Shown here piece by piece: positions 1 to 5,349 of a DNA stretch of 8,672 nt. This DNA comes from CAZAGT01 sp964484515 (lineage in GTDB: Bacteria; Desulfobacterota; DSM-4660; Desulfatiglandales; HGW-15): positions 1 through 8,672 of the forward strand of contig CAZAGT010000212.1 in assembly GCA_964484515.1 (NCBI GenBank). The letters are read 5' to 3'. Position numbers and translations under genes: made by a program. The notes under the pieces are model-generated. The model was not told the DNA's origin and made no database searches. It saw only the letters and a program-made list of their open reading frames with translations. Within the stretch, counting starts at the first letter, position 1. The number at the start of each line of letters is the position of its first letter.

Positions 1-46
1 TAATACCCTTTTTCCTTGGGCTTGCGTGAATGATCAATATATTCAT
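1..46 (-). CDS. N-terminus of a probable flavodoxin-fold NAD(P)H-dependent FMN reductase-like protein (runs off window)
   Basis: Reading the minus strand from an ATG at 46-44 gives MNILIIHASPRKKGI up to the edge. A short hydrophobic first beta strand followed directly by (G/A)SPRxxG is the usual opening of the NADPH-dependent FMN reductase / flavodoxin-like family, where the SPR-x-x-G loop binds the FMN phosphate; these proteins are soluble oxidoreductases or iron-sulfur flavoproteins. Only 15 codons are visible, so nothing can be said about substrate, full length or later motifs. The His before ASPR and the Ile after the Gly differ from the commonest form (N/S-G-SPR..GNT). No strong Shine-Dalgarno is seen; the nearest purine stretch (GGCGAGA) is about 12 nt upstream and lies in a possible hairpin. 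The same DNA is also open in another minus frame, which slightly lowers confidence. Confidence 0.55.
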   Translation of the reverse strand, partial: MNILIIHASPRKKGI

Positions 47-58
47 TGTTTATCGATT

Positions 59-154
59 TCTCGCCAACTAATGAGTGGCGGGAATTAACGTTAAAGATGG
101 ACGGCGGCTTATTTAGCCAGTCCCTAGCGTTGAGATACTTATCGCCAAAAACGC
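59..154 (-). other. Candidate structured 5' leader (cluster of three stems)
   Basis: Three potential stems lie in the transcript leading to the ATG at 46. The first pairs 59-66 with 76-83 (8 bp, one wobble, 9-nt loop). The second pairs 99-102 with 120-123 and, inside it, 106-109 with 115-118 around a 5-nt loop. The third pairs 127-131 with 150-154. A perfect palindrome TTAACGTTAA occupies 85-94. The proximal hairpin ends 12 nt before the start codon, where it could affect ribosome access. This is pairing seen by eye with no covariation evidence, so it may be fortuitous. It does not match any riboswitch consensus I can recall. Confidence 0.25.
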
Positions 155-194
155 CTCATACGGCGCCCTTATTGAGCCAAAACGTCAAATTGCC

Positions 195-215
195 AGGAGC
201 CGGAAGCCAGTAGCC
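195..215. repeat. Heptamer array AGGAGCC-GGAAGCC-AGTAGCC
   Basis: Three consecutive degenerate 7-bp units with the shared core RGNAGCC. It is the same kind of 7-bp phased word array seen in the other spacers of this window, with a different core word. Confidence 0.5.
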
Positions 216-306
216 AATGATGACCGTGGGATTAGGTAAAGGCCCAAACCGAACGTGCCCGTAACTGAACGGCCCAGTTTGCAAATGGTTCTGTAGGGGC
301 TCTCGG

Positions 307-334
307 CATTCAGGCAAAACCATCAGCCTGAATG
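307..334. repeat. Perfect 9-bp inverted repeat (CATTCAGGC / GCCTGAATG), 10-nt loop
   Basis: Arms at 307-315 and 326-334 pair perfectly around a 10-nt loop. No T-run follows on either strand, so it is not a typical intrinsic terminator. It would lie in the leader of the left-edge flavoprotein gene if the promoter at 398-427 is used. The arm contains the word TCAGCCT/AGGCTGA found in other spacers. Confidence 0.5.
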
Positions 335-397
335 GGTGGAAGAATAAAGAGATAGTGGGTTCGGATGATGCTGCCTGAATATGACTAAATCGAGTGT

Positions 398-427
398 AGT
401 TTAGAAAAAGTAAATGTAATTTGTCAA
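398..427 (-). promoter_or_regulatory. Candidate sigma-70-type promoter for the left-edge flavoprotein gene
   Basis: On the minus strand a perfect -35 hexamer TTGACA (427-422) is followed after 18 bp by TAAACT (403-398, 4 of 6 matches to the -10 consensus), within AT-rich DNA. Transcription would begin near 391 and give a leader of about 345 nt before the ATG at 46. The perfect -35 supports the call; the weak -10 and the long leader weaken it. Confidence 0.4.
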
Positions 428-445
428 GGATAAATGCATGTGTTT

Positions 446-473
446 GTTGCGCGTTGACGATTGTCCGTTGCAG
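446..473. repeat. Heptamer array GTTGCGC-GTTGACG-ATTGTCC-GTTGCAG
   Basis: Four consecutive degenerate 7-bp units share RTTGNNN. A short minus-strand open frame through 424-648 is the read-through of this array and the neighbouring words and is not a gene. Confidence 0.5.
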
Positions 474-502
474 TCAGGAATGCTTTCTTATTGACGCGTT
501 TA

Positions 503-520
503 ACAGGATTGACAGGATTG
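503..520. repeat. Tandem 9-bp repeat ACAGGATTG x2
   Basis: Two perfect adjacent copies of ACAGGATTG. This is a short intergenic word repeat with no coding role visible. Confidence 0.55.
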
Positions 521-602
521 ATGAGGGTAATAAGGAATTTCGAGTATTGAACAAGGAATGTTGAATATCGAAGGGCAAAACGGGAATGCGCAATGTAATG
601 AG

Positions 603-636
603 TTCGGCCGAGGGTCACTCGGAGTCCTCGGCCGAA
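603..636 (-). terminator. Strong hairpin downstream of iorB, probable terminator lacking a T-tract
   Basis: A perfect 11-bp GC-rich inverted repeat (TTCGGCCGAGG / CCTCGGCCGAA, arms 603-613 and 626-636, 12-nt loop) begins 29 nt beyond the iorB stop. Position and strength suit transcript termination or 3'-end protection for iorAB. Neither strand has a run of T after the stem (CTCATTAC on the minus strand), so efficient intrinsic termination is uncertain. Confidence 0.5.
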
Positions 637-664
637 TGATTTAGACATGGGTTAGTTTTGAAGG

Positions 665-1273
665 TTACTGGACGGCCTCGTAGCCGCGGCTGAGGGCCTT
701 TAGGTTGAGATCGACCTTGGAGGCGGGAAAGGTCTCCCTGATGCTTTGCTGGACGCCTTGCATGTCGATCGGGACCTTGCCGGTGCCCACCAGGGCGCCG
801 GCCATGACGATGTTGGTGACGATCGGCGCGCCCAGCTCCATGGCGATCTCGGTGGCATTCAGGAACCAGGCGGCCTTGGAGAGGGACCTGATCATCTCCT
901 CGAGCTTTTTCATGTCCGGATAGGTGTCACGCTCTGAGAGCACTCCTACCGGGTAGATAGGCTGGGAGTTCGATACGGTAGCGATCTCCGGATTGCCGTA
1001 GGTATTCAGGATACGAAGCGACTCCAACGGTTCGAGGCTAAGCAGGACGTCCGCCTGACCCTCCTGGACAAGCGGGCCATAGTACATCTTCTTTGAAATC
1101 CGCAGGCTGCTGAAGACGGCGCCGCCTCTTTGGGCGGCCCCGAATGTTTCACCGATGGTCACCTTATAACCCTTGTCGGTCAGGGTACGGCCGAGCAAGC
1201 GCGAGATCAGGATGTTCCCCTGCCCTCCAATGCCACAGATGATCAGATTGAGTGGATCAGCGTGATTGTTCAT
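665..1273 (-). CDS. iorB: Indolepyruvate:ferredoxin oxidoreductase beta subunit (IorB)
   Basis: This is the small subunit of the TPP-dependent 2-oxoacid:ferredoxin oxidoreductase that converts indolepyruvate and other aryl pyruvates plus CoA to aryl-acetyl-CoA, CO2 and reduced ferredoxin in the cytoplasm. The product is 202 aa, normal for IorB, and is a single POR-gamma-type domain. The N-terminal strand-loop LIICGIGGQG (residues 10-19) is the family signature, followed by GETFGAAQRGGAV (about 47-59). The ATG at 1273 is chosen because the homology begins there and AAGGAGG lies 10 nt upstream; an in-frame Met 51 codons earlier lies inside iorA and would add unrelated sequence. The start overlaps the iorA stop by 4 bp (ATGA), which indicates translational coupling and a 1:1 complex. 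Substrate preference cannot be read from sequence; phenylpyruvate and hydroxyphenylpyruvate are equally likely. Confidence 0.93.
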   Translation of the reverse strand: MNNHADPLNLIICGIGGQGNILISRLLGRTLTDKGYKVTIGETFGAAQRGGAVFSSLRISKKMYYGPLVQEGQADVLLSLEPLESLRILNTYGNPEIATVSNSQPIYPVGVLSERDTYPDMKKLEEMIRSLSKAAWFLNATEIAMELGAPIVTNIVMAGALVGTGKVPIDMQGVQQSIRETFPASKVDLNLKALSRGYEAVQ

Positions 1274-3183
1274 GCTGCTCTTTCCTCCTTTGAAATAGCT
1301 TTGAATGGACAAATCTCGACGCACACGCCGCAACCGGAGCAGATGTCCTCTCTCACGGTGGCCTTCCCGGTGCTCACGTCCTGGACCAGGGCGGAACAAC
1401 GAAAGGCACTGGAGCAGATCGCGCACTCAGCCCCCTTGCACTTCTCCGGGTCGATCCGGGTGTCATAAGGCTTGGTCTTCTCGCGCCGCATGCGCAGCAG
1501 CTCGCAGCTGCGGCGCAGGATCAGGACACGGACGCCTTTGTCCATCTTCAGGAGCGCCCGGGTCTTCTTGATGGTCCCGCGGACGTCGAACGGGTCGGAG
1601 ACCTCGACCACGCACCCCAGGGACCGGCAAAACTGTTCCATGTCCACCTTGGCGGCCGGGTCGTTGAGGGCGTTGTAGCCGGAGCCGGGATGGGGCTGAA
1701 AACCGGTCATGGCCGCCACGTCGTTGTCGAGGATGACCTGAATCATGTTGGAGTTGTTGTAGATGGCATTGATCAGGGCCGGCACCGAGGCGTGAAAAAA
1801 GGTGGAGTCACCGCAGAGCGACAGGACCGGTTGGGTGTGACCGAACATACCTAGTTGGCCGAGACCCGAGGCCATGCCCGTATTGGACCCCATGGCATGC
1901 AGGGCCTTGAGCTGATTCTTCCCCTCGGGAAACACATCGAGGGTGTAGCAACCGATATCGCCGGTCATGTAAGCGTCGCGGCCGTCCGCCTTGATGGCCT
2001 TCTCCAGGGCCCAGAAGCTGGCCCGGTGCGGGCAGCCCGGACACCAGGTCAGGCCGCGACCGATGAGCATCCCATTGGCCGCATCAGTCAGTTTCTTCGG
2101 ATAGGTGGGCTTGCCGAGTTTCTTGCGGATCTTGAAGATCTTGGCCAGGGCCGCCGTGGCCCGATCGGGCGTGATCTCCCCATAGACCGGGATATGCCCG
2201 GATCCCTTGCCGTACACCTTCTTATCCGTAAGCCCCGCCTCGGCCAGGGTCTCCTTGACGTGGATCTCCAGGAACGGGTCCACCTCCTCGACCACCAGGA
2301 TCTGATCCGCCTTTTTGAGGTGTCTTGTCACCATCTTCTTGGGAAAAGGCCACTCCGCTCCCAGGATGAGCATCCCGACCGATTTCTGGAGGCCAAGAAA
2401 ATCGATCGCCTCCACGGAACAGGGGCGGCCGCTGCCGCTGCAGACGATCAGCAACTCCGGCTTGGCCGGGCCCTCATAGCGGTTAAAGGGCGACTTCTCG
2501 AAGCGCTCCCGGACCTCTTCCAGCTTTTCGAGGATCTTCTTGTGTTTTGGTTTGGCCAGGTACGGCGAAATGCACTGACTCGTGTCGGAAAAGGCCTGCT
2601 TGTCAAGCTTTGGCATCTCTCCCAGCTCCACGGTGCTGCTCGCATGCGAAAGACGCGTGAAGCTCCGCAGCATCACGTAACACTTGAATTCCTCGGAGAG
2701 GTCAAATGCGTACTTGACCATCTCCTTGGCTTCCGGGACGCTGCTCGGCTCCAGGAGCGGCGCCGAGGAGAATTTTGCCAGCCAGCGCGAGTCGGTCTCA
2801 TCGCCGCTCGAATGGCCGTCCGGATCGTCGCATACCGCAACGACCATGGCGCCTCCCTGGTTTCCCAACTCGGAGTAGCTGATGTGGGTCAGAAAGTCCA
2901 AGGCCACGCTGAGGCCCGCGTTCTTCATGGTCGCGATCGATCTGAGGCCGGCAAAGGCGGCCGCGCCGGCACTCTCGCTGGCGACCTTCTCGTTGATGGA
3001 CCACTCCGCGTGGATGTTGACCTTCTTGGCCGCGTTCGCCAGGTTTTGCAGGATCTCGGACGATGGGGTGCCCGGATATCCGGCCGCAAATTGGACGCCG
3101 GCCTCGAGGGCACCGCGGGCGATCGCCTCATTCCCCATCAGGAATAGAGTCTTGTTCGCAGGGCTTGAATCAGCAATGGACAT
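1270..3183 (-). CDS. iorA: Indolepyruvate:ferredoxin oxidoreductase alpha subunit (IorA)
   Basis: This is the large catalytic subunit, 637 aa, a normal to slightly long size for IorA. Domain order: a pyrimidine-binding POR-N-type domain (GYPGTPSSEI at 35-44; INEKVASESAG at 63-73, with the Glu expected to contact the TPP pyrimidine); a linker/domain II (about 240-350); a TPP/Mg-binding domain (TWCPGCPHR 379-387; GDIGCYTLD 408-416; CGDSTFFH 457-464; YNNSN 475-479; DND 486-488); and a C-terminal two-cluster ferredoxin domain. The second cluster is canonical C615-x2-C618-x2-C621-x3-C625-P. The first is C582-x4-C587-x2-C590-x5-C596, looser than the usual CxxCxxCx4CP. Electrons pass from the TPP intermediate through these [4Fe-4S] clusters to ferredoxin. 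The start has GGAGG 6 nt upstream. The gene forms an operon with iorB and appears to have its own promoter at 3378-3406. No amino acid aminotransferase or CoA ligase partner is visible. Confidence 0.95.
   Translation of the reverse strand: MSIADSSPANKTLFLMGNEAIARGALEAGVQFAAGYPGTPSSEILQNLANAAKKVNIHAEWSINEKVASESAGAAAFAGLRSIATMKNAGLSVALDFLTHISYSELGNQGGAMVVAVCDDPDGHSSGDETDSRWLAKFSSAPLLEPSSVPEAKEMVKYAFDLSEEFKCYVMLRSFTRLSHASSTVELGEMPKLDKQAFSDTSQCISPYLAKPKHKKILEKLEEVRERFEKSPFNRYEGPAKPELLIVCSGSGRPCSVEAIDFLGLQKSVGMLILGAEWPFPKKMVTRHLKKADQILVVEEVDPFLEIHVKETLAEAGLTDKKVYGKGSGHIPVYGEITPDRATAALAKIFKIRKKLGKPTYPKKLTDAANGMLIGRGLTWCPGCPHRASFWALEKAIKADGRDAYMTGDIGCYTLDVFPEGKNQLKALHAMGSNTGMASGLGQLGMFGHTQPVLSLCGDSTFFHASVPALINAIYNNSNMIQVILDNDVAAMTGFQPHPGSGYNALNDPAAKVDMEQFCRSLGCVVEVSDPFDVRGTIKKTRALLKMDKGVRVLILRRSCELLRMRREKTKPYDTRIDPEKCKGAECAICSSAFRCSALVQDVSTGKATVREDICSGCGVCVEICPFKAISKEERAA
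1284..1290 (-). promoter_or_regulatory. Shine-Dalgarno of iorB (AAGGAGG), inside the iorA 3' end
   Basis: AAGGAGG lies 10 nt before the ATG at 1273, within the last codons of iorA. It fixes the iorB start against the longer in-frame option. Confidence 0.8.
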
Positions 3184-3189
3184 GGAGTA

Positions 3190-3194
3190 CCTCC
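3190..3194 (-). promoter_or_regulatory. Shine-Dalgarno of iorA (GGAGG)
   Basis: GGAGG with a 6-nt spacer to the ATG at 3183. It is the clearest ribosome site in the window at a real gene start. Confidence 0.85.
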
Positions 3195-3253
3195 AATCAA
3201 ATATGGTGAGTTCTTAAGAGATCTGTTTGCGCCTCAAGTCATGAGGAGCTAAA

Positions 3254-3331
3254 AGGCATGAGGCGTTAGGTTTGAGGTTAGAGGCAAAGCATCTTCAGGT
3301 TCGGGGTTCGAGGTTCGGGGTTCGAGGAAAA
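3254..3331. repeat. Degenerate AGGNNNN heptanucleotide array in the iorA leader
   Basis: Five consecutive 7-bp units run 3254-3288 (AGGCATG, AGGCGTT, AGGTTTG, AGGTTAG, AGGCAAA). After 8 bp a second block, 3297-3331, has AGGTTCG, GGGTTCG, AGGTTCG, GGGTTCG, AGGAAAA, so its middle is a 14-bp unit repeated twice. RGG recurs exactly every 7 bp while the other four bases vary. The pattern recalls the short tandemly repeated heptanucleotides described in cyanobacteria, though the host here looks unrelated. Confidence 0.7.
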
Positions 3332-3377
3332 ACAAGAAATGCAACAAAACTGCTGAAGATGGCGATTTAACGGGGAG

Positions 3378-3406
3378 ATTATAAGGGGCGGTCAGTCAAT
3401 TTTCAA
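3378..3406 (-). promoter_or_regulatory. Sigma-70-type promoter for iorAB
   Basis: On the minus strand TTGAAA (3406-3401) is separated by exactly 17 bp from a perfect TATAAT (3383-3378). The start point would be near 3371, giving a leader of about 188 nt to the iorA ATG. That leader carries the heptamer array and two possible stems. It is the best promoter match I found in the window. Confidence 0.65.
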
Positions 3407-3435
3407 GGGTTTTGTGAGTAGCTACGCAGGTGGAT

Positions 3436-3478
3436 AGGCTGAAGGTGGAAGAGCGTTAGGAACGAGGTTCGAGGCAAA
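3436..3478. repeat. Second AGGNNNN heptamer array upstream of the iorAB promoter
   Basis: AGGCTGA, AGGTGGA, AGAGCGT (3436-3456), a 1-bp slip, then AGGAACG, AGGTTCG, AGGCAAA (3458-3478). The last two words also occur in the array at 3254-3331, which suggests a common origin. The two arrays flank the promoter. Confidence 0.6.
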
Positions 3479-3558
3479 AGCAGGGATAAGGATTTAAGGG
3501 TCAACAGTCAGTCTTGAGCTCCATCCGACCTTCTTCGTCTCCGGCCAACTCGTGTCTT

Positions 3559-3579
3559 GTCACTCGTCACTCGTCACTA
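3559..3579. repeat. Heptamer array GTCACTC x2 plus GTCACTA
   Basis: Three consecutive 7-bp units, the first two identical and the third with one change. Same 7-bp periodicity with a different core word. Confidence 0.65.
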
Positions 3580-3599
3580 TTTTCAGAGGACAACAGACC

Positions 3600-3617
3600 T
3601 TGAGCGAATTCGCTCAA
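3600..3617. repeat. Perfect 18-bp palindrome 19 bp past the cyclase gene
   Basis: TTGAGCGAATTCGCTCAA is its own reverse complement. As RNA it could form a 7-bp stem with an AATT loop just after the cyclase stop, but no T-tract follows (GGTCTGTTG on the minus strand). It could equally be a dimeric protein-binding site or a remnant of repeat duplication. Confidence 0.5.
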
Positions 3618-3645
3618 TCAGCCTTCAGTCTTCGACCTAAATACC
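3618..3645 (-). repeat. 28-bp inverted repeat, copy at the 3' end of the cyclase gene
   Basis: Reading minus, this copy starts GGTATTTAGG and ends GAAGGCTGA; it matches 5215-5242 read plus at 26 of 28 positions (two adjacent differences, AC versus GT). The TAG stop of the cyclase gene (3639-3637) lies inside it, so the repeat defines the protein's end. Internally it is again phased in 7-bp words. Confidence 0.75.
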
Positions 3646-5205
3646 TGGGGACTCTTGATTCAGGTGGGATATGGAGAAGATGGGGAGGGGCGCTTCGAGG
3701 CCTTTCAGCTCGAGGGGGGATTCCTGGACCACGGGGTACCCGGGCCCCAGGTGGTCGCGGACGCTCTCGGTGAGCAGGATCTGGCCGGAGGAGGCGGCGG
3801 CCGAGAGTCGCTGGGAGACATTGACGTCCCTGCCGATGACGGTGTAGTCGAAACGCTTCTGGGAACCGAGATTCCCAAGGTACGTTTCACCGGAACTGAT
3901 TCCGATTCCGAGACCGATCTCCGCGAAGGACGGCTCCTGCTCCGCCCACTTTTCTCTGAGCTCCTCGAAACGGTCTATCATGCTCATCGCCGCGTCTACC
4001 GCGGCCTTACAGGGTTTTTCGTGGGACATCGGCGCTCCAAAGAAGGCGAGCACGGCATCGCCGATGAATTTGTCCAACGTCCCCTTGAACCTGAAGACCA
4101 CGGCCGTCAGGAGATCGAAGAACTCATTCAGAAATGCCCGCAGCGTCTCGAGCGGAAGGTTTTGAACCAGGGGGGTGAAGTTACGGATGTCGGCGAACAG
4201 AATCGTGATGGCGCGGATTTCGCCCAGATCCATGAGCTGCGGGCCATGAGATATGAGGACCTCGGCAACCTCCGGTGCCACATACTGCTCTAAAAGGGTG
4301 CGTATCCTGACCTTCTCCGCCCTTTCCTCCATGATCCTGATGTTCTCAATCGCCATCACGGCCTGGCTGCAGATCACGGACAGCATCTCGAGATCAGCCG
4401 GACTGAAGGGTTTTCCGCGCCGAATCTTGCTGATATTGAGAACCCCCAGGGCCTGGTCCCTGGCCTTCAACGGGTATGAGATCGCGGCGACGATTTCGTT
4501 ATTCTTGAGGTGGGAGGCAAAGCGGGGGTTCTTATCAGGACCGCCATTGAGAATGAGGGCCTCTCCTTGCTCGAACACCAGGCCCGCGATCTTCTCCCCG
4601 GGTTTGAGGCAAGTGTTTTCGAGCGTTTCCTGATTGATCCCCATGGAGGCCCTGATCCGCAGGCACTCCTCATCTTTGTCGTACAACATGGCTGAGATCC
4701 GACGCGCACCGGTCTGCCGCGACACCGTCTTGATGAGTTCCTCGAGGACCTCCTCCCTCGAACCGGCCTTGATGAACCTTTCCCCCAGGCGATAAAGCGG
4801 AAGCAACGTCCGGAGACGGGTATTTTCCTCGGCTAACTCAGCCTTTCCGAAGGAGTCCTTGATGACCTGCACCAACTCGAGCGTGGTGAAAGGCTTTCGA
4901 ATGAAGCCGCTGAATCCCAATTGCATCGCCTGAATCGCCGTTTCCATGTTGCCGTGGCCCGTTATGAGAACCCCAATCAGATCCTGTCGCTTCTTCTTGA
5001 GGGTTTGAAAGGCTTCGAGTCCGTCGATACCGGGCATCAACATATCCAGGAGGACCAGCTGGAAGGACTCCGTCAGACACAAGTCCAGCGCCTCCTCGCC
5101 GCTGTAGGCCTTAATGACCTCGTATCCTTCGTTGGTCAGGATATGCCAGCAGAGGTCAACAACGATTTCTTCGTCATCGACAACTAGGATTGTCTTTTGG
5201 GGCAT
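3637..5205 (-). CDS. Response regulator with GAF and class III nucleotide cyclase output (REC-GAF-cyclase)
   Basis: Soluble 522-aa signalling protein. The receiver domain (about 4-120) has the acidic pair D10-D11, phosphoacceptor D54 (LLDMLMPG), T82 and K104-P105. A GAF domain spans about 140-290. The class III cyclase domain (about 328-510) keeps both metal-binding Asp (D339 in FADIRNF, D383 in FIGDAVLAFFG), purine-selecting K379 and D453 (FDYTVIG), and transition-state N462 and R466. Lys plus Asp at the specificity positions predicts ATP to cAMP rather than cGMP. Phosphorylation and GAF ligand binding presumably gate the cyclase dimer. The ATG at 5205 is chosen because the REC fold begins at once and AGGA precedes it; an in-frame ATG at 5247 would add 14 residues encoded by repeat DNA. 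The upstream gene is a histidine kinase, 174 bp away, and is the likely phosphodonor. The last residues and stop come from an inverted repeat. Confidence 0.92.
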   Translation of the reverse strand: MPQKTILVVDDEEIVVDLCWHILTNEGYEVIKAYSGEEALDLCLTESFQLVLLDMLMPGIDGLEAFQTLKKKRQDLIGVLITGHGNMETAIQAMQLGFSGFIRKPFTTLELVQVIKDSFGKAELAEENTRLRTLLPLYRLGERFIKAGSREEVLEELIKTVSRQTGARRISAMLYDKDEECLRIRASMGINQETLENTCLKPGEKIAGLVFEQGEALILNGGPDKNPRFASHLKNNEIVAAISYPLKARDQALGVLNISKIRRGKPFSPADLEMLSVICSQAVMAIENIRIMEERAEKVRIRTLLEQYVAPEVAEVLISHGPQLMDLGEIRAITILFADIRNFTPLVQNLPLETLRAFLNEFFDLLTAVVFRFKGTLDKFIGDAVLAFFGAPMSHEKPCKAAVDAAMSMIDRFEELREKWAEQEPSFAEIGLGIGISSGETYLGNLGSQKRFDYTVIGRDVNVSQRLSAAASSGQILLTESVRDHLGPGYPVVQESPLELKGLEAPLPIFSISHLNQESPGI

Positions 5206-5214
5206 AGGTGTCCT

Positions 5215-5242
5215 GGTATTTAGGTCGAAGGTTGAAGGCTGA
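5215..5242 (+). repeat. 28-bp inverted repeat, copy at the 5' end of the cyclase gene
   Basis: Partner of 3618-3645 in opposite orientation (26 of 28 identical), ending 10 bp before the ATG at 5205. Its core is AGGTCGA-AGGTTGA-AGGCTGA, the same AGG-phased heptamer theme as in the iorA leader. It shapes the upstream region and overlaps the alternative N-terminal extension. Confidence 0.75.
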
Positions 5243-5247
5243 AGCAT

Positions 5248-5280
5248 TCAAGGCTTCCCGCAACGTCCTAAGCGGGCCAT
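5248..5280 (-). CDS. Possible 10-residue leader peptide before the cyclase gene
   Basis: GAGGAGG (5293-5287) sits 6 nt before an ATG at 5280-5278, a better ribosome site than either cyclase start has. The frame reads MARLGRCGKP and stops at TGA 5250-5248, immediately followed by the in-frame upstream ATG (5247) of the cyclase. This layout would permit leader-peptide or coupled translation. It could also be chance: GAGGAGG also fits Glu-Glu/Gly codons of a longer overlapping frame (5323-5174, 49 codons), itself unsupported. No homology is recognised. Confidence 0.25.
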   Translation of the reverse strand: MARLGRCGKP

Positions 5281-5349
5281 TCAGGGCCTCCTCTGTTTCG
5301 ACAATTTTCGTTTCATTAGACATTTCTTGTAGGTTGTTAGGTAAAGGAG

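Larger units (their letters stand above)
47..602. other. Long non-coding region: possible promoter, hairpins and short-word repeats, no convincing gene
   Basis: About 555 bp between the flavoprotein start and the iorB terminator hairpin. It is more AT-rich than the genes around it. It contains a candidate promoter (398-427), a cluster of potential stems (59-154), a perfect 9-bp hairpin (307-334) and several arrays of short tandem words (195-215, 446-473, 503-520). A minus-strand frame is open from 473 to 159 (105 codons, only Met at 323) and again from 155 to the edge after a single TGA at 158-156. Its 55-residue Met-to-stop product looks partly like translated repeat words and lacks a good ribosome site, so I do not call a gene. 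I saw no tRNA and could not assign the leader to any known riboswitch class. Confidence 0.6.
3184..3636. other. Spacer between cyclase gene and iorA: promoter, iorA leader, heptamer arrays
   Basis: This 453-bp spacer holds no gene. It contains the candidate iorAB promoter (3378-3406) and its leader, two AGG-phased heptamer arrays (3254-3331, 3436-3478), a GTCACTC array (3559-3579), an 18-bp palindrome (3600-3617) and one arm of the inverted repeat that brackets the cyclase gene (3618-3645). In the leader, CATCTTCAG (3290-3298) and CTGAAGATG (3353-3361) are perfect inverted copies bracketing part of the first array. CGCCTCA (3230-3236) pairs with TGAGGCG (3259-3265). Confidence 0.7.

Noticed and set aside
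83..96. Integron attC-like core around TTAACGTTAA
   Set aside because: The R'/R'' box consensus is not met and there is no integrase or cassette structure.
307..334. c-di-GMP (GEMM) riboswitch suggested by the GGCAAAACC-like words
   Set aside because: The second conserved segment (GACGCAAAGCC-like) and receptor architecture are absent.
424..648. 74-codon minus-strand frame downstream of iorB
   Set aside because: It is the translation of intergenic word repeats and the terminator hairpin, with no ribosome site and no domain-like sequence.
1855..3147. 430-codon plus-strand frame opposite iorA
   Set aside because: Antisense shadow of a GC-rich, clearly coding iorA; its composition (many R, L, H, D) is typical of a mirror frame.
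3655..4293. 212-codon plus-strand frame opposite the cyclase domain
   Set aside because: Antisense shadow; the minus-strand frame contains intact cyclase motifs over the same interval.
5174..5323. 49-codon minus-strand frame starting MSNETKIVETEEALNG between kinase and cyclase genes
   Set aside because: Plausible first half but no ribosome site; the second half is inverted-repeat sequence and the frame runs into the cyclase gene. Kept only as context for the leader-peptide idea.
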